Shown in pieces: positions 1 through 9,900 of a DNA stretch of 59,281 nt. Position 1 is the stretch's first letter. Every line of letters begins with the position of its first letter. Origin of the DNA: CBDUXP01 sp965371225 [NCBI: uncultured bacterium] (GTDB taxonomy: Bacteria; Abyssobacteria; SURF-5; CBDUXP01); assembly GCA_965371225.1 (NCBI GenBank), contig CBDUXP010000021.1, positions 1-59,281 of the forward strand, given 5' to 3'. Under the pieces are notes generated by a model. That model searched no databases. It saw only the letters and a program-made list of their open reading frames with translations, and was not told the origin of the DNA. The translations under genes were made by a program, and so were the position numbers.

Positions 1-45
1 GACCCCGGAGGGCCGCTCTACGCTCCGTGCGGGGGCGGGGGCGGG

Positions 46-405
46 CTAGTCGAGCGCTTTCTCGACGGCGGCGATGAGGCGCTCGTTATCGAACGGTTTG
101 ACGATAAAGTCCTTCACCCCAAGCTTAATGGCCTCCATGAGAATCTTCCGCTGATTCACCGCGGAGATGACGATGATACTGGCGCCGGGATCGAATTCCA
201 TGATCGCTTTGATCGCATCCGCCCCGTCGCTGGAGGTCAATGTCAGGTCCATCGTGACCAGATCGGGTTTCAGGTCCTTGTACTTCGAGACGGCGTCGGC
301 GGCCTCATCCGCCTCACCGACCACCTCGTATTCCGCGCCTTCCAGCACGTCGCGCAGCATCATCCGCATCAGTAAGGCGTCGTCGACGACTAGGACTCGC
401 TTCAT
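46..405 (-). CDS. cheY: CheY-like single-domain response regulator
   Basis: 119-residue stand-alone receiver, the usual CheY length. The acidic pair D8-D9, phospho-acceptor D53 (in VTMDLTL) and K103 (FIVKPFD) are all present, so it should accept phosphate from the CheA of this operon. A good ribosome site (GGGAG, 6 nt before ATG) fixes the start. It is the last gene of the chemosensory operon in this window and lies 14 nt after cheD. The pairing with CheD and CheC recalls the CheC-CheD-CheY feedback loop of Bacillus and Thermotoga, where CheC dephosphorylates CheY-P. Which of the two CheY proteins here is the output is not decidable from sequence. Confidence 0.92.
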   Translation of the reverse strand: MKRVLVVDDALLMRMMLRDVLEGAEYEVVGEADEAADAVSKYKDLKPDLVTMDLTLTSSDGADAIKAIMEFDPGASIIVISAVNQRKILMEAIKLGVKDFIVKPFDNERLIAAVEKALD

Positions 406-416
406 CGCATTCTCCC

Positions 417-902
417 TTAAATCTCTAACGGCTCCCGGCCCTGGGCGCAGACTGTGACTATACCGTCATCCAAGCTGAAGTGCAGGCGCCGACCGTAGTT
501 CTCCCCGACGTCCTCCGCCAGGATGGAGATATTGAGCTTGTCCAGGCAGAACCGGCACGCCTTCACGTTGTTCCGCCCGATATCCAGCATGGGCTTTGTG
601 CGTTTCCCCTTCTTGTACGCAAACATGGTCGCCCCGCCGGCGAGTTTGGCGGTCAGGGTGGGGCGGGACACCCCGTGCACCCGTTCCAGCAGCGCCACCA
701 GGGCGGGAATAGCCGTGTTGGCGTACTTGGCCACGTGCCCGTCCCCGTTTCGCATGAGCGGGAGCATGATATGCGCTAAGCCCCCGGCCTTTGTGACCGG
801 ATCATACAACGCGACGCCCACACACGACCCCAAGATCGTACGAAACGTCGCCGGTGTCGCTCCGACCTGCATATCGCCCACCCCGATATTGATGATGTCC
901 AC
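417..902 (-). CDS. cheD: Chemoreceptor glutamine deamidase CheD
   Basis: CheD deamidates receptor glutamines and binds CheC. The family signature is intact: LGSCVGVALYDP supplies the catalytic Cys, the Thr of FRTILGSC is kept, and GGLAHIMLP supplies the His; conserved GGA and DIG/N segments follow. Two starts are possible. GTG at 950 overlaps cheC by 31 nt and has no spaced ribosome site. GTG at 902 begins at the first beta strand (DIINIGVGDMQVG), as in typical CheD, with GGGTGG upstream. I prefer 902 (161 aa). This is the catalytically complete member of two CheD homologues in the operon. No receptor gene lies in the window, so its substrate is encoded elsewhere. Confidence 0.9.
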   Translation of the reverse strand: MDIINIGVGDMQVGATPATFRTILGSCVGVALYDPVTKAGGLAHIMLPLMRNGDGHVAKYANTAIPALVALLERVHGVSRPTLTAKLAGGATMFAYKKGKRTKPMLDIGRNNVKACRFCLDKLNISILAEDVGENYGRRLHFSLDDGIVTVCAQGREPLEI

Positions 903-919
903 GGCCGATTGCCACCCGG

Positions 920-1525
920 TCAGACGTTGCCCACCAACTGCTTGAAACACTCCCCGTCCGGCAGCAGCGTGAATTTACCCGAGACGCTGTCACTGACGGA
1001 ACTGATATCGGCCTCGAACAGCAGCGCGTACTCCCCGCTCATGGCCACGCCGATCATTAACGGATCGAGGATGGCCTCCGTGTAGTCCACCATGAACAGG
1101 GGCGACTCGGGATGCACCTCCAAGTCCAGCGCCATGGCCAGGCCGTTCAGGAACGCGGTCCCGACGATGTTCCCCGTCTCTTCCATCACGGATTTCGCGA
1201 GATCGTCCCAGTCGGTCGGCGCCGAGTCGCGCTGCAACACCCGGCGGACGATCTCGAGCGCGCTCGGCTCGTCAAACAGGAACAGCAGGGTGCCCGACAG
1301 GCCGGCCGCCAGGTGAATGCACACGGCGGCGGTGGTCTCCTCTTTCATGCCGAAGCGGGAGGTGACGTCCGAGAAGTGCACCATTTCCACCGGGCGCATG
1401 TTCACGGTCACGGTGTCCCGTAGCCAGCGGGACATGGCCTGCCCGATCTGATCGGCGCCGTGCTTCGCCACCAGGCTCAGGCGTCGGCGCTGCTCGCCGG
1501 TGAGTGCGAACTCTGCTGGATCCAT
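920..1525 (-). CDS. cheC: CheC-type CheY-P phosphatase
   Basis: 201 aa, CheC/CheX/FliY fold. The phosphatase signature S-x3-E-x2-N is visible in KSVMEETGNIVGTAF at about residues 111-118. A second E-x2-N motif expected in two-site CheC proteins is not obvious in the C-terminal half (DPLMIGVAMSG), so it may have one active site. CheC removes phosphate from CheY-P and is stimulated by CheD, which is the next gene downstream. ATG at 1525 is preceded by GAGGA at 6 nt spacing. The gene follows fapA with a 3-nt gap, consistent with one transcript. Confidence 0.85.
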   Translation of the reverse strand: MDPAEFALTGEQRRRLSLVAKHGADQIGQAMSRWLRDTVTVNMRPVEMVHFSDVTSRFGMKEETTAAVCIHLAAGLSGTLLFLFDEPSALEIVRRVLQRDSAPTDWDDLAKSVMEETGNIVGTAFLNGLAMALDLEVHPESPLFMVDYTEAILDPLMIGVAMSGEYALLFEADISSVSDSVSGKFTLLPDGECFKQLVGNV

Positions 1526-1528
1526 ACG

Positions 1529-2959
1529 CTATCCTCGTTTCTCGGTAACCGGGCGCGGGGCGGACGTGCGCAGCCGATCCTTCGCCGCTTCGATGCGCAT
1601 GGCCCCGCGCGGCTCGTGAATCGCCATGCTCTTGCCATGGATCACGAGCACCGCGTCGGGATGCACCTCGCCGTAAATCGTGATCGCCCCGTGCCGGCGC
1701 TCTTCAATTTGCTCCCCGAGGGCTTCGCGCTCGAACTGCAGCTCCGTCTCGCGTTCGCGGAACTGGTGGGCGGCCTGCTCCAATTCTTTGATCCGCTTGG
1801 CTTGCGCCGCCGTCAGGCTGTGGCCCCGTTCGACCGTCCGCCGCAAGTGCAGCAATTGCCGTTCCACTTCCCCCCGGTCGTTGCCTAGCCGATCGCGTTC
1901 TTCCTTGAACTTGACCATCTGCTGGATTAGCTTCTTCGGCCACTTGATTTCCACGTGGGCCATGGAACTCAACCCGGACGACCCCACCGTGCCGAGCGCG
2001 ATATCCCCCGTGGTCTGGATCGTGCCGCCCCGGACGACCCCCCCGGTGTCATGCCCCAGGAACGCGCAGGCGGCGATGATGTGGCTCTGGATGACGTTCT
2101 TCGTAATGACCACGTCCCCCTCCGCCTCGAGGTTGGCGTTTTCCGCGCCGGTCGCTTCGATACTGCCCCCGGCGCGGATCCAGACCTCCTCCTTGCCAAA
2201 GATCGTCCCCCGCACGATCACGTTCCCCCCCGCCTCCAGGCCCCCCTTGTCGATATTCTTCTGCACCTCGATATCCCCGGTCGCCTCGACGGTAAAGCCC
2301 TCGCGAACATCGCCACGCACGATGACGTCCCCGTTGAAGTGGACGTTGCCCACGGTCATTTCCACGTCCCCGTTGACAATGTAGACGGGCGACACCTCGA
2401 TCTTGTTGCCGAGGAGACTCACCATCCCCTCGATGGTGCTCTTCGCAACGGTCGCCCCGTCCTGCTCCTCTAAGACCACGTTCTTCCCCGCCGTGAGTTT
2501 GACGGCGCGCCCCGGCTGTGCGGGGATGTCCTCGCCGTACACTGTCACCCCCGGCGTACCGGCACCAGGCGGCTGCACCCGGGCCAGCACCTCGTCCGGC
2601 ACCACGGTGTCGATCATGCCCCATTCCTTGTAATCGACCTGACTCGCTTCCTGTTGCTCCTGCTTCCGGGCTGACGCCTTCTGCTGGTAGAGGAACTCGA
2701 TCGAACCGTCCTCCCCCTGCACGGCGGGTTTGCCCTGGGCGATGAGGACGGGCCGCTCCAAGTCGCCCGCTTCCACCCACGCCTGCAGGGCCGTCTCGTC
2801 CACGGCCAGGAGCTTGTGGGTCCGCTCGAGCAGCTGGAGCAACGTGGGCAGATCCCCGGGAGTGAAGGCGCCCCCCCCCTCCGGCGACAGAGAAAGGCGG
2901 GCACTCACCTGGGGCCGATCCACGTGGAGACGAAGATGGCTAGCATCCAGCGGTGCCAA
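1529..2959 (-). CDS. fapA: FapA (DUF342) family protein
   Basis: 476 aa. The central region (about 150-330) is a run of short beta repeats with recurrent GDV/GNV turns (NGDVEMTVGNVHFNGDVIVRGD is split over consecutive repeats), the right-handed beta-helix typical of FapA/DUF342. A coiled coil rich in Glu, Arg and Leu follows (about 345-435), and a short beta segment (AITIYGEVHPDAV) closes the protein. The start codon is TTG at 2959, 7 nt after the cheX stop. FapA proteins often lie with flagellar or chemotaxis genes and have a suggested polar or scaffold role, but the biochemical function is not established. Here it is embedded between cheX and cheC, suggesting a structural partner of this chemosensory array. 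Confidence 0.85.
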   Translation of the reverse strand: MAPLDASHLRLHVDRPQVSARLSLSPEGGGAFTPGDLPTLLQLLERTHKLLAVDETALQAWVEAGDLERPVLIAQGKPAVQGEDGSIEFLYQQKASARKQEQQEASQVDYKEWGMIDTVVPDEVLARVQPPGAGTPGVTVYGEDIPAQPGRAVKLTAGKNVVLEEQDGATVAKSTIEGMVSLLGNKIEVSPVYIVNGDVEMTVGNVHFNGDVIVRGDVREGFTVEATGDIEVQKNIDKGGLEAGGNVIVRGTIFGKEEVWIRAGGSIEATGAENANLEAEGDVVITKNVIQSHIIAACAFLGHDTGGVVRGGTIQTTGDIALGTVGSSGLSSMAHVEIKWPKKLIQQMVKFKEERDRLGNDRGEVERQLLHLRRTVERGHSLTAAQAKRIKELEQAAHQFRERETELQFEREALGEQIEERRHGAITIYGEVHPDAVLVIHGKSMAIHEPRGAMRIEAAKDRLRTSAPRPVTEKRG

Positions 2960-2966
2960 CGGAATT

Positions 2967-3479
2967 CTATTCCACGGTTAAAAACGAGCCGCCTGGGTCC
3001 GAGCCGTCTGCCCGCTTCAGGCAGACTTCCAGAACAAATGGGCCCTCGCTACTGTCAAAGTGTACGCACACCGTCGGGACGTTCTTCGGCCGGACGACCG
3101 CGTGACCCTGCCCGACCACCACGTTCGGAATCCCGATCTTGAAGCCCAGGTGGTGAGCGGCCAAATCACGCTTGGCGCCGCCCGCCACCATGTTCGTCAA
3201 CTCGCCGACCGCGTCCTGCGCTTCCGCGTCCAGGGTCACCTTCTTGTCGCCCAGGAACTTGGAGACCACCTTGCAGGCGGTCGCGCGGGGAAAGCTCAAG
3301 ACGACGGAGCCGATCACTTCGCCGGCCAGGCCGATGATCCCCGAGATGTCGTACGTGGCCAGGTTGTCTTCCTTGATGGACACACTGTCCTTCTCCGCGG
3401 TGACCTGCGCCATCACGGAGAGCGCGTCCACCGTCGCTTGGATAAACGGATTGATATGTTCCGCGCTGGGTTTGCTCAT
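2967..3479 (-). CDS. cheX: CheX-type phosphatase
   Basis: 170 aa. The N-terminus (INPFIQATVDALSVMAQV) and the E-x2-N phosphatase motif in DAVGELTNMVAGGAK are characteristic of CheX, a dimeric CheY-P phosphatase. ATG at 3479 has AGGAGG upstream. It lies 15 nt after the second cheY, so CheY and its likely phosphatase are co-expressed. With cheC in the same operon the system has two candidate phosphatases and no cheZ. The central segment IIGLAGEVIGSVVLSFP matches the family beta sheet. Confidence 0.88.
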   Translation of the reverse strand: MSKPSAEHINPFIQATVDALSVMAQVTAEKDSVSIKEDNLATYDISGIIGLAGEVIGSVVLSFPRATACKVVSKFLGDKKVTLDAEAQDAVGELTNMVAGGAKRDLAAHHLGFKIGIPNVVVGQGHAVVRPKNVPTVCVHFDSSEGPFVLEVCLKRADGSDPGGSFLTVE

Positions 3480-3494
3480 GACTCCCGGGGCCTC

Positions 3495-3878
3495 CTAGCT
3501 CGCCAACTTTTCAAGGGTGGCGTCGAGTTTTTCCTTGATCGTGTCCACTGTGAACGGCTTGACGACGTAGTTGCTGACCCCGGCCTTGATGGCCTCCAGG
3601 ATGTCGTCCTTCGCCGCTTCGGTGGTCACCATGATGATGGGGAGTTGCGCGATCGCGTCAGTACTTCGGATGTTCTTGACCAGCGTCAACCCGTCCATGA
3701 CGGGCATGTTCCAGTCGGTGAACACGAACTCGTACTCGCCACCTTTCAGCAGCGTGAGCGCCTCCTGGCCGTTCTCCGCCACCGTGGTATTTTCATACCC
3801 CAGCTTGCCAAGCGTGTTGGTCAGAATACGACGCATGGCCTCCGAGTCATCCACGATGAGTATTTTCATATCAGACAT
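3495..3878 (-). CDS. cheY: CheY-like response regulator
   Basis: 127-residue receiver starting MSDMKILIVDD; the acidic residues, D55 (FTDWNMPVMDG) and the Lys of NYVVKPF are intact. The open frame extends upstream into cheB, but the sequence there is not receiver-like. ATG at 3878 has GGGAAAGG just upstream. The DWNMP motif and TEAAKDDI segment are closer to classical chemotaxis CheY than the copy at 46-405, so this is the better candidate for the main CheA output. Neighbours are cheB (47 nt upstream) and cheX (15 nt downstream). Confidence 0.92.
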   Translation of the reverse strand: MSDMKILIVDDSEAMRRILTNTLGKLGYENTTVAENGQEALTLLKGGEYEFVFTDWNMPVMDGLTLVKNIRSTDAIAQLPIIMVTTEAAKDDILEAIKAGVSNYVVKPFTVDTIKEKLDATLEKLAS

Positions 3879-3924
3879 AGCCTTTCCCGCCAGCCTCCCG
3901 TAAGAGGCGTGACCGCCATCCTCG

Positions 3925-4998
3925 CTACTCCAGGGCGGTGATAATCCTTTCGGCAATCCGCTCGATAGGCGCCACTTCCACCGCCGCCCCGAGATGGACC
4001 GCCTCCCGCGGCATGCCGTACACGACGCAGGTGGCTTCATCTTGGGCGATGGTGTACGCGCCCGCCGTCCGCATCTGCTTCATGCCATCAGCCCCATCGT
4101 GCCCCATACCCGTGAGCAGCGCGCCCACGGCATTGCGGCCCGCAAACTTCGCGACGCTCTGGAACAGCACCCCGACGGAGGGACGGTGGCGATTCACGCG
4201 CGGCCCGTCGCTCAGCCGCACCGTGTAGGCGCCCCCGCTCCGGCGCAGGAGCAAGTGCATATCCCCCGGCGCCACCAGGGCAGTCCCGGGGATCACGCGC
4301 TCCCCCCCGTGGGCCTCGCGCACGTTCAGCGCCGCCACCTCGTTGAGCTGCTCGGCGAAGGCCGCCGTGAACGCCACCGGCATATGTTGCACCACGACCA
4401 CGCCCGGCGCGTCGGCGGGCAGCCCGCACAGCACCTGCTTGATGGCCTGCGTGCCGCCCGTGGACGCGCCGATGGCGATCACCTTGTCCGTGGTGTTCGC
4501 CAACGCGTGGGAGGCCGTCGGCGGCGCCGGCCGCTGCCCCCGCTGTTCGAACTGCCGCCGCAGTTGCCACTGGGAGACCCGCGCCGCCACGTGCACTTTC
4601 TCCACCACCTCGTCCCGAATCTCTTCCAGCGACTGGCCCACCTCCAGCGCCGGTTTGGCCACCACGTCCACCGCCCCCAGCTCCAGCGCCTGAAGCGTCA
4701 GCTCGCTCGCGCCCTTCGTCAGGGAACTGACCACCACCACGGGCAACGGATGGTGGAGCATCAGCTTTTCGAGGAACGCCAAGCCATCCATGCGCGGCAT
4801 CTCGATGTCCAGGGTCAACACGTCCGGCTGCAGGTCGAGGATCATGTCCCGCGCCACGAACGGGTTCGGCGCCGCCCCGACGACCTGGATCGCCGGATCC
4901 TCGGCCAGCATCTTGGTCAGCACCGTGCGCACGAGGGCGGAGTCGTCCACCACCAGCACCTTGACAGTGCCCCGGGCAATCGTGGCCGGCGCGGTCAT
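3925..4998 (-). CDS. cheB: CheB protein-glutamate methylesterase/deamidase
   Basis: 357 aa. An N-terminal receiver (residues about 12-130; D64 in LTLDIEMPRMDG) is joined by a Q/R/P-rich linker to the methylesterase domain. The catalytic triad is visible as Ser (GASTGGTQA), His (VVQHMPVAFT) and Asp (TGMGHDGADGM). It removes methyl groups from receptor glutamates once phosphorylated by CheA. I start at ATG 4998 because it overlaps the upstream cheD-like stop as ATGA; an in-frame extension to 5037 is possible but lies inside that gene. cheR is two genes upstream, so the adaptation enzymes are present although no receptor is. Confidence 0.95.
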   Translation of the reverse strand: MTAPATIARGTVKVLVVDDSALVRTVLTKMLAEDPAIQVVGAAPNPFVARDMILDLQPDVLTLDIEMPRMDGLAFLEKLMLHHPLPVVVVSSLTKGASELTLQALELGAVDVVAKPALEVGQSLEEIRDEVVEKVHVAARVSQWQLRRQFEQRGQRPAPPTASHALANTTDKVIAIGASTGGTQAIKQVLCGLPADAPGVVVVQHMPVAFTAAFAEQLNEVAALNVREAHGGERVIPGTALVAPGDMHLLLRRSGGAYTVRLSDGPRVNRHRPSVGVLFQSVAKFAGRNAVGALLTGMGHDGADGMKQMRTAGAYTIAQDEATCVVYGMPREAVHLGAAVEVAPIERIAERIITALE

Positions 4999-5507
4999 GG
5001 GCGCATCCTCCGGACGGCATCCAGCGGCGCCCACCAATCGCGGTCGCGCAGGCGGTCGGTCCGGAGCACCTTGGCGGAGTTACTCTGTGTGTAGTACACG
5101 ATTTTGCGTCCCCGGTCACCGCCGACGTCCTCACGCAGAATCGGGATGCCCCGCTCCGCTAGTTGGACGTGGATGAAGTCCACGTTCTGGCCTGCGATGT
5201 CGCGCAACTCGGGCATCCCCGCGGGGGTGGCGCCCCCGAACACCTTGGCCCGGAGGCACCGTTCCGGCGTCCCCAGATCGCGCAACATGCGCAAGGTGGT
5301 CTGCAGGGCCACCTCGGCGAACTGGGGCGTGGGACGCACCCGGCCGGGGGACGCACTCACCACGTAGTGGCAAATGCCGCCCCAGCGGCGGTCCGGATCC
5401 CACAGGCAGACCACGGCGCCCGGCCCGCACACGGTCGACACACACGCCGGATGCGCGTTCACGTGAATCTGCCCCGGGTGCAGGAACACATTGTCCAGTG
5501 GCGGCAT
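4995..5507 (-). CDS. CheD-like protein lacking the catalytic cysteine
   Basis: 170 aa, clearly CheD-fold: HPGQIHVNAHPACVSTV, LWDPDRRWGGICHYV, KVFGGA, and the IPILREDVGGDRGRKIVYY segment match family blocks. Aligned with the other CheD here (TILGSCVGVALYDP against TVCGPGAVVCLWDP), the catalytic Cys position is Gly. The family Thr and His (GGICHY) remain. A Cys sits three residues upstream, but not at the family position. Deamidase activity is therefore doubtful, while CheC or receptor binding may persist. The stop overlaps the cheB start by 4 nt, so the two are translationally coupled. It could be a regulatory or decoy CheD. Confidence 0.85.
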   Translation of the reverse strand: MPPLDNVFLHPGQIHVNAHPACVSTVCGPGAVVCLWDPDRRWGGICHYVVSASPGRVRPTPQFAEVALQTTLRMLRDLGTPERCLRAKVFGGATPAGMPELRDIAGQNVDFIHVQLAERGIPILREDVGGDRGRKIVYYTQSNSAKVLRTDRLRDRDWWAPLDAVRRMRP

Positions 5508-5536
5508 GCAATGTCACGGCCTCCCGGCGGCAGTCC

Positions 5537-6382
5537 TTACGGAATCCGCTGATAGATCGTCGGTTGGACATAGCGAAAGGCCGGGTTCGCCCCGAGCAGA
5601 CTCTCGGAGTGGCCCACAAACAGGTATCCGTCCGGCTCCAGCACGTGCGCGAGACGCTGGACCAGGTCGGCCTGGGTCTCTTTGTCGAAGTAGATCATGA
5701 CGTTCCGGCAGAAGATCACGTCGAACGGTCCGCGAAAGGGAAACTGGGGCGCCATCAAGTTCAGCCGCCGCACCGCCACGAGCTTGCGCACCGCCGCCGA
5801 CACGCGGTACGCGCCGTTCCCCGTCCCGCCCGGGATCCGTTCGAGATGCGCCTGGCGGGCGCGAGGCGGCACCGCAGCCACCGCGTCCTGGCTGTAGCGT
5901 GCGGCCCGCGCCGCGGCCAACACGCGGGAATTGATGTCGGTCGCCAGAATCTTGGCATCCCACCGGACCAGATCCGGCACGGCCTCGCAGAGGGTGATCG
6001 CGATGGAGTACGGCTCTTCCCCGGTGGAACACGCCGCACTCCACACCCGGAGCCGCGGCCGCGCCCGGTACCCCTTGTGCTGCTGCAGCGCGGGCAAGAC
6101 CGCTTGGGCCAGGTAGGTAAAGTGGGCGGGCTCCCGGAAAAAGCTCGTCTTGTTCGTGGAGATGGCATCGAGCAGATGCGTCACCTCGTCCTGGCCCGCC
6201 TCGGACCCCGTCACGAACTGGATATAGCTCCCATACGTCGGGTGGCCGGTGACGCGCAGGCGTTTGCTCAAGCGCGCCTGGACCAGATTGCGCTTGTTGT
6301 CGCCCAACCGGATCCGGCTGCGGTGATAGACGAACGCCCGAATTCGCTCGAACGCCACGTCGTCGAGGATGGCGCCGTACAT
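5537..6382 (-). CDS. cheR: CheR chemoreceptor methyltransferase
   Basis: 281 aa, usual CheR length. A helical N-terminal domain (about 1-75, with LVQARLSKRLR) precedes the SAM-binding domain: TNKTSFFRE, the nucleotide loop SAACSTGEEPYS (about 114-125), ATDIN, and FDVIFCRNVMIYFD. It ends with the typical LGHSES-type block (LFVGHSESL). It methylates receptor glutamates using S-adenosylmethionine, opposing CheB. It lies 25 nt after cheW and 29 nt before the cheD-like gene. Confidence 0.95.
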   Translation of the reverse strand: MYGAILDDVAFERIRAFVYHRSRIRLGDNKRNLVQARLSKRLRVTGHPTYGSYIQFVTGSEAGQDEVTHLLDAISTNKTSFFREPAHFTYLAQAVLPALQQHKGYRARPRLRVWSAACSTGEEPYSIAITLCEAVPDLVRWDAKILATDINSRVLAAARAARYSQDAVAAVPPRARQAHLERIPGGTGNGAYRVSAAVRKLVAVRRLNLMAPQFPFRGPFDVIFCRNVMIYFDKETQADLVQRLAHVLEPDGYLFVGHSESLLGANPAFRYVQPTIYQRIP

Positions 6383-6407
6383 ACGCGTGCAGCAGCGGGC
6401 GGCCCTC

Positions 6408-6887
6408 CTACTCCGCCACCGAGGCGGTCGCGGGTTGGGACTCCCGCATGACGCCGAGTTCGTCCGCGGACAACACCAGCTCGATGTCGAGCAACAGCTT
6501 CACCGTGTCCCGGACTTTCGCCATGCCCCGGATGAAATCCGTGCGCACGTTCGTCCCAAACTGCGGGGGCGGCTCGATGTCTTCGGCCGCGATATCCAGC
6601 ACTTCCGACACCGTGTCGACCACGATCCCGATGAGCAAATCCAGGACAGCCACCACGATGATGCAGGTGGCCGGCGTGTAGGCCAACTCCGGCATCCCAA
6701 ACTTGACGCGTAGATCGAGGACGGGGATGACCTTGCCGCGCAGATTGATGACGCCCTTCATGAAGTCCGGCGTCTGCGGCACGGCCGTGATGGCCTGCAT
6801 GCCGATAATTTCGCGCACCACCTGGACGTCAAGCCCGTATTCTTCCTCGGCCAGGACAAAGGTCAGGTACTTCTCGTGTTCGGCCAT
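6408..6887 (-). CDS. cheW: CheW coupling protein
   Basis: 159 aa with the CheW SH3-like double-barrel. YGLDVQVVREIIG and VINLRGKVIPVLDLR match the family core; the Arg of NLRG is the residue needed for receptor and kinase contacts. It couples CheA to receptors in the array. ATG at 6887 is preceded by GGAGG at 9 nt. It follows cheA by 54 nt. A second CheW domain is fused to the C-terminus of CheA. Confidence 0.95.
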   Translation of the reverse strand: MAEHEKYLTFVLAEEEYGLDVQVVREIIGMQAITAVPQTPDFMKGVINLRGKVIPVLDLRVKFGMPELAYTPATCIIVVAVLDLLIGIVVDTVSEVLDIAAEDIEPPPQFGTNVRTDFIRGMAKVRDTVKLLLDIELVLSADELGVMRESQPATASVAE

Positions 6888-6941
6888 GGCTAGCCACCTC
6901 CCGCCGGGGTGCCGCTCGTGCTCTCGCTCATCGCCGTGCTC

Positions 6942-9900
6942 CTAGCCCGCCTCGGCCAGCGCGACCGTCCGGCGGTCCGAGGTGCGCGCGTGTTCCAGCA
7001 GGGTCGGAATGTCCAGAATGAGGCCGACGCGACCGTCCCCCATGATGGAGGCTCCGCTGATACCCGGTAAGTGGCCGAAGGCCGCGCCCAGGGACTTGAC
7101 GACGACCTGGTGCTGCCCCAGCAGATCATCCACCAGCAACCCCGCGTAATCGTCATCGTGGACCACGATCACCACGAGCGCCTCCCACGGCGCCTGCGTG
7201 CGGGGCTCCACGTCGTACAGCTCGTGCAGCCGCACTAGCGGCAAGAGCTGCCCCCGCGCGCGCACGAATTCGCCCCGGCCCTGGACCGTCTGCACCTGCC
7301 CCGGTTCGGGCCGCACACTCTGCACGATGTTCAGCAGCGGAATGATGTACCGCTCGCTGCCCACCTCCGCCACCATGCCATCGATGATGGCCAGGGTCAG
7401 CGGCAGCTTCAGCCGGAAGGTGGTCCCCTTCCCCGGCGCGCTCACCACTTCGACCCGCCCCCGCAGCTTCTCCATGTTCTTCTTCACCACATCCAGCCCC
7501 ACGCCGCGGCCGCTGATCTCCGTGACCTCGGCTGCCAAGGAGAAGCCGGGCATGAAGAGGAACTGGTAAATCTGTTGGTCGGGCAGGTGGGCCCCCGGCT
7601 CCACCAAGCCCCGGCTCTCCGCCCGGGCGAGCACCTTCGCGGTGTCGATCCCGCGGCCGTCGTCCGCCATTTCGAGCACGATGTTGCCCGCGGCGTGATA
7701 GGCCTCCAGCCGGACCTGGCCCATGGCCGGCTTCCCCGCCGCCTGCCGCTCGGCCGGACTCTCCAACCCGTGATCCAGCGCGTTGCGGATGAGGTGCGAG
7801 AGCGGGTCGCCCAGCTCTTCCACCAGCGTCTTGTCGATTTCCGTGTCCTCACCGATCGTCTGGAGCGTCACGTCCTTCCCGGCCCGCTGCGCCAAGTCCC
7901 GCACCAGCCGCTGCATCTTTTGGAACGCCCGCTTGACCGGGACCATCCGCATCGCCAGCGCGCGGTCCTGAATGTCCCCCGTCAACTTTCCGAACCGGTC
8001 GAGCAGCTTGTCGAACTCCGTGGCATCCCCGTTGACTGCGCCGAGCGCCCGGCGCTGGTTCACCAGCATGGACTCCGCGATGCTCAACTCGCCGACCAGA
8101 TCGATGAGCGTGTCCAGCCGCTCGAGATTGACCTTTAAGGTTTCGCGCACCCCCGCCACGCGCCGCACGGCCTCCTGCTTCTGCAGCGCGCCTTCCAACT
8201 GGTCGCGGTTGATCGCCTTCGATTCGAGCAGAAATTCGCCCAGGGGACGCTCCGGATCGTCCGCCGGTGTGGTGCCGGCCGGCGCGGGTTCCGGCGCCGC
8301 GGCCGCGGGGGGCGCGGTGTCCGCGTCCTGCCCGGCGGTGGCCTGCGTGATCGTGTGCAACATCTTATTGAGCACGGCGTCCGTCACCTGCGGCGTCCAC
8401 CCGTCCAACGACTCCAGCGCTAAGGCCGTTTCCAAGTCCGCGATGACCTGGCCGATCAGATCGGTGTTTTCCAATACGAGCTGGGCGTACACGGGGCGGA
8501 AGGGCACCTCGCCCTCGCGCAGTTGGCACAGGATGTTCTCGAGCGAGTGGAACACCTGGTTCAGCAGTTGGTAACCGATCAGGCCCGCATCCCCCTTGAT
8601 GGTGTGCACGGAGCGGAAAATCGCGCGCAGCAGCTCCTCGTCGGTGGGGTTGGCTTCCCAATTGAGGGTGGCCCCCTCCAGCGTCTCCACCTGCTGCTTG
8701 ACGTCTTCTATGAACACCTCCAGGATGCGCGGGTTGTCCGTCTCCTGCACCAGGCGCACCAGCGTCGGCACGCCGGACGGGTCGCCCACCTCGGCGGGGG
8801 ACGCCACGGCCGGCGTCGCATCCGACAGGCCGATGAGCGCCTCCACCTGGGCGGGGATATCCAGGACCACGCTCTTCCCCGCCGCGACCGCCCGCAGGCT
8901 CTCCTGCACCGTGCGGAACGCCGCCTGCAACGCGCCGATTTCGGCGTCGGTAATCATCTCGTCCGAAAACATGCGGGTCGAGAGGTGGGCCTTGACGCTG
9001 AGCACCAGCCCGGCCACGTCCGCCGGGGCATCGTGGCGCAATTCGTCGTACAGCGCCTCGACCGTGTCCAATACGGGGGCCAGCGCGCCAGCATCGTCCC
9101 CCTCTTCCAGCATCATGGCGGCGACGCTCGCCCGGCCGACGGCCTCGTCCGCAGGCCGGGGGCACAGATCGTCCGTGGGCAGGGCGCCCCCCTGCACCCG
9201 CAACAGTCCATCGAGCAACGGGGTGAAGCGCTCGACGGTCGATTGCGCCACCAGCCCGTCGAAAGGCACCGGACTATCCGCAACCTCAATGAGATCCTGC
9301 GCCAGTTCCGCCAGCGCGTCGCCCAAGTCCTCGTGCTGCATCACCGTCGCCGCGCTGGAGAGGCTGAAGACCTCGTCCACGATCGCGAGCAGCGCCGCCG
9401 CGGGCGGGGCATCGCCCACCGCGTCTTCCAGAAAAGCGGCGACCACTTGGGATTGCTCCAGGATGTCCACCGTCGCCGGTCCATCCAGAGCGTCGTCTCC
9501 CGGCGGGCCGGCGCCGGGTGCGGAGGGCCCGGCGCTCAGGAGGGCGGCCAAGTCCGGCACGAGCGGCGCGAACCGGTCCGTGATCGAGACGGCGACGATG
9601 CCGCCGAACGCGACGGGGCTCTTCGCAATGACGGCCAGGTCGCTGGCGATATCCCGGACGGGCCGCGCCAACTCCTCGCCGTCCGCGGCAGCGGCGGCGG
9701 CCGCCAACGTCTCCAACTGCGCGATCGCCTGCGTCAGCTGCGCTCCAGGGGTCGGCTCGTCTTGCGCCGCACGAAAACTCGTGTGCAACGCTTCGATGCT
9801 GGCGAGCAGCGCCTCGCGCTCCGCATCGGGCGCCGCCGCCGGACCCGCCGGCGCCTCGCCCAGGAGCTGCTCCCGCAGCGCCCGCAGCCAGGAGGCGAAA

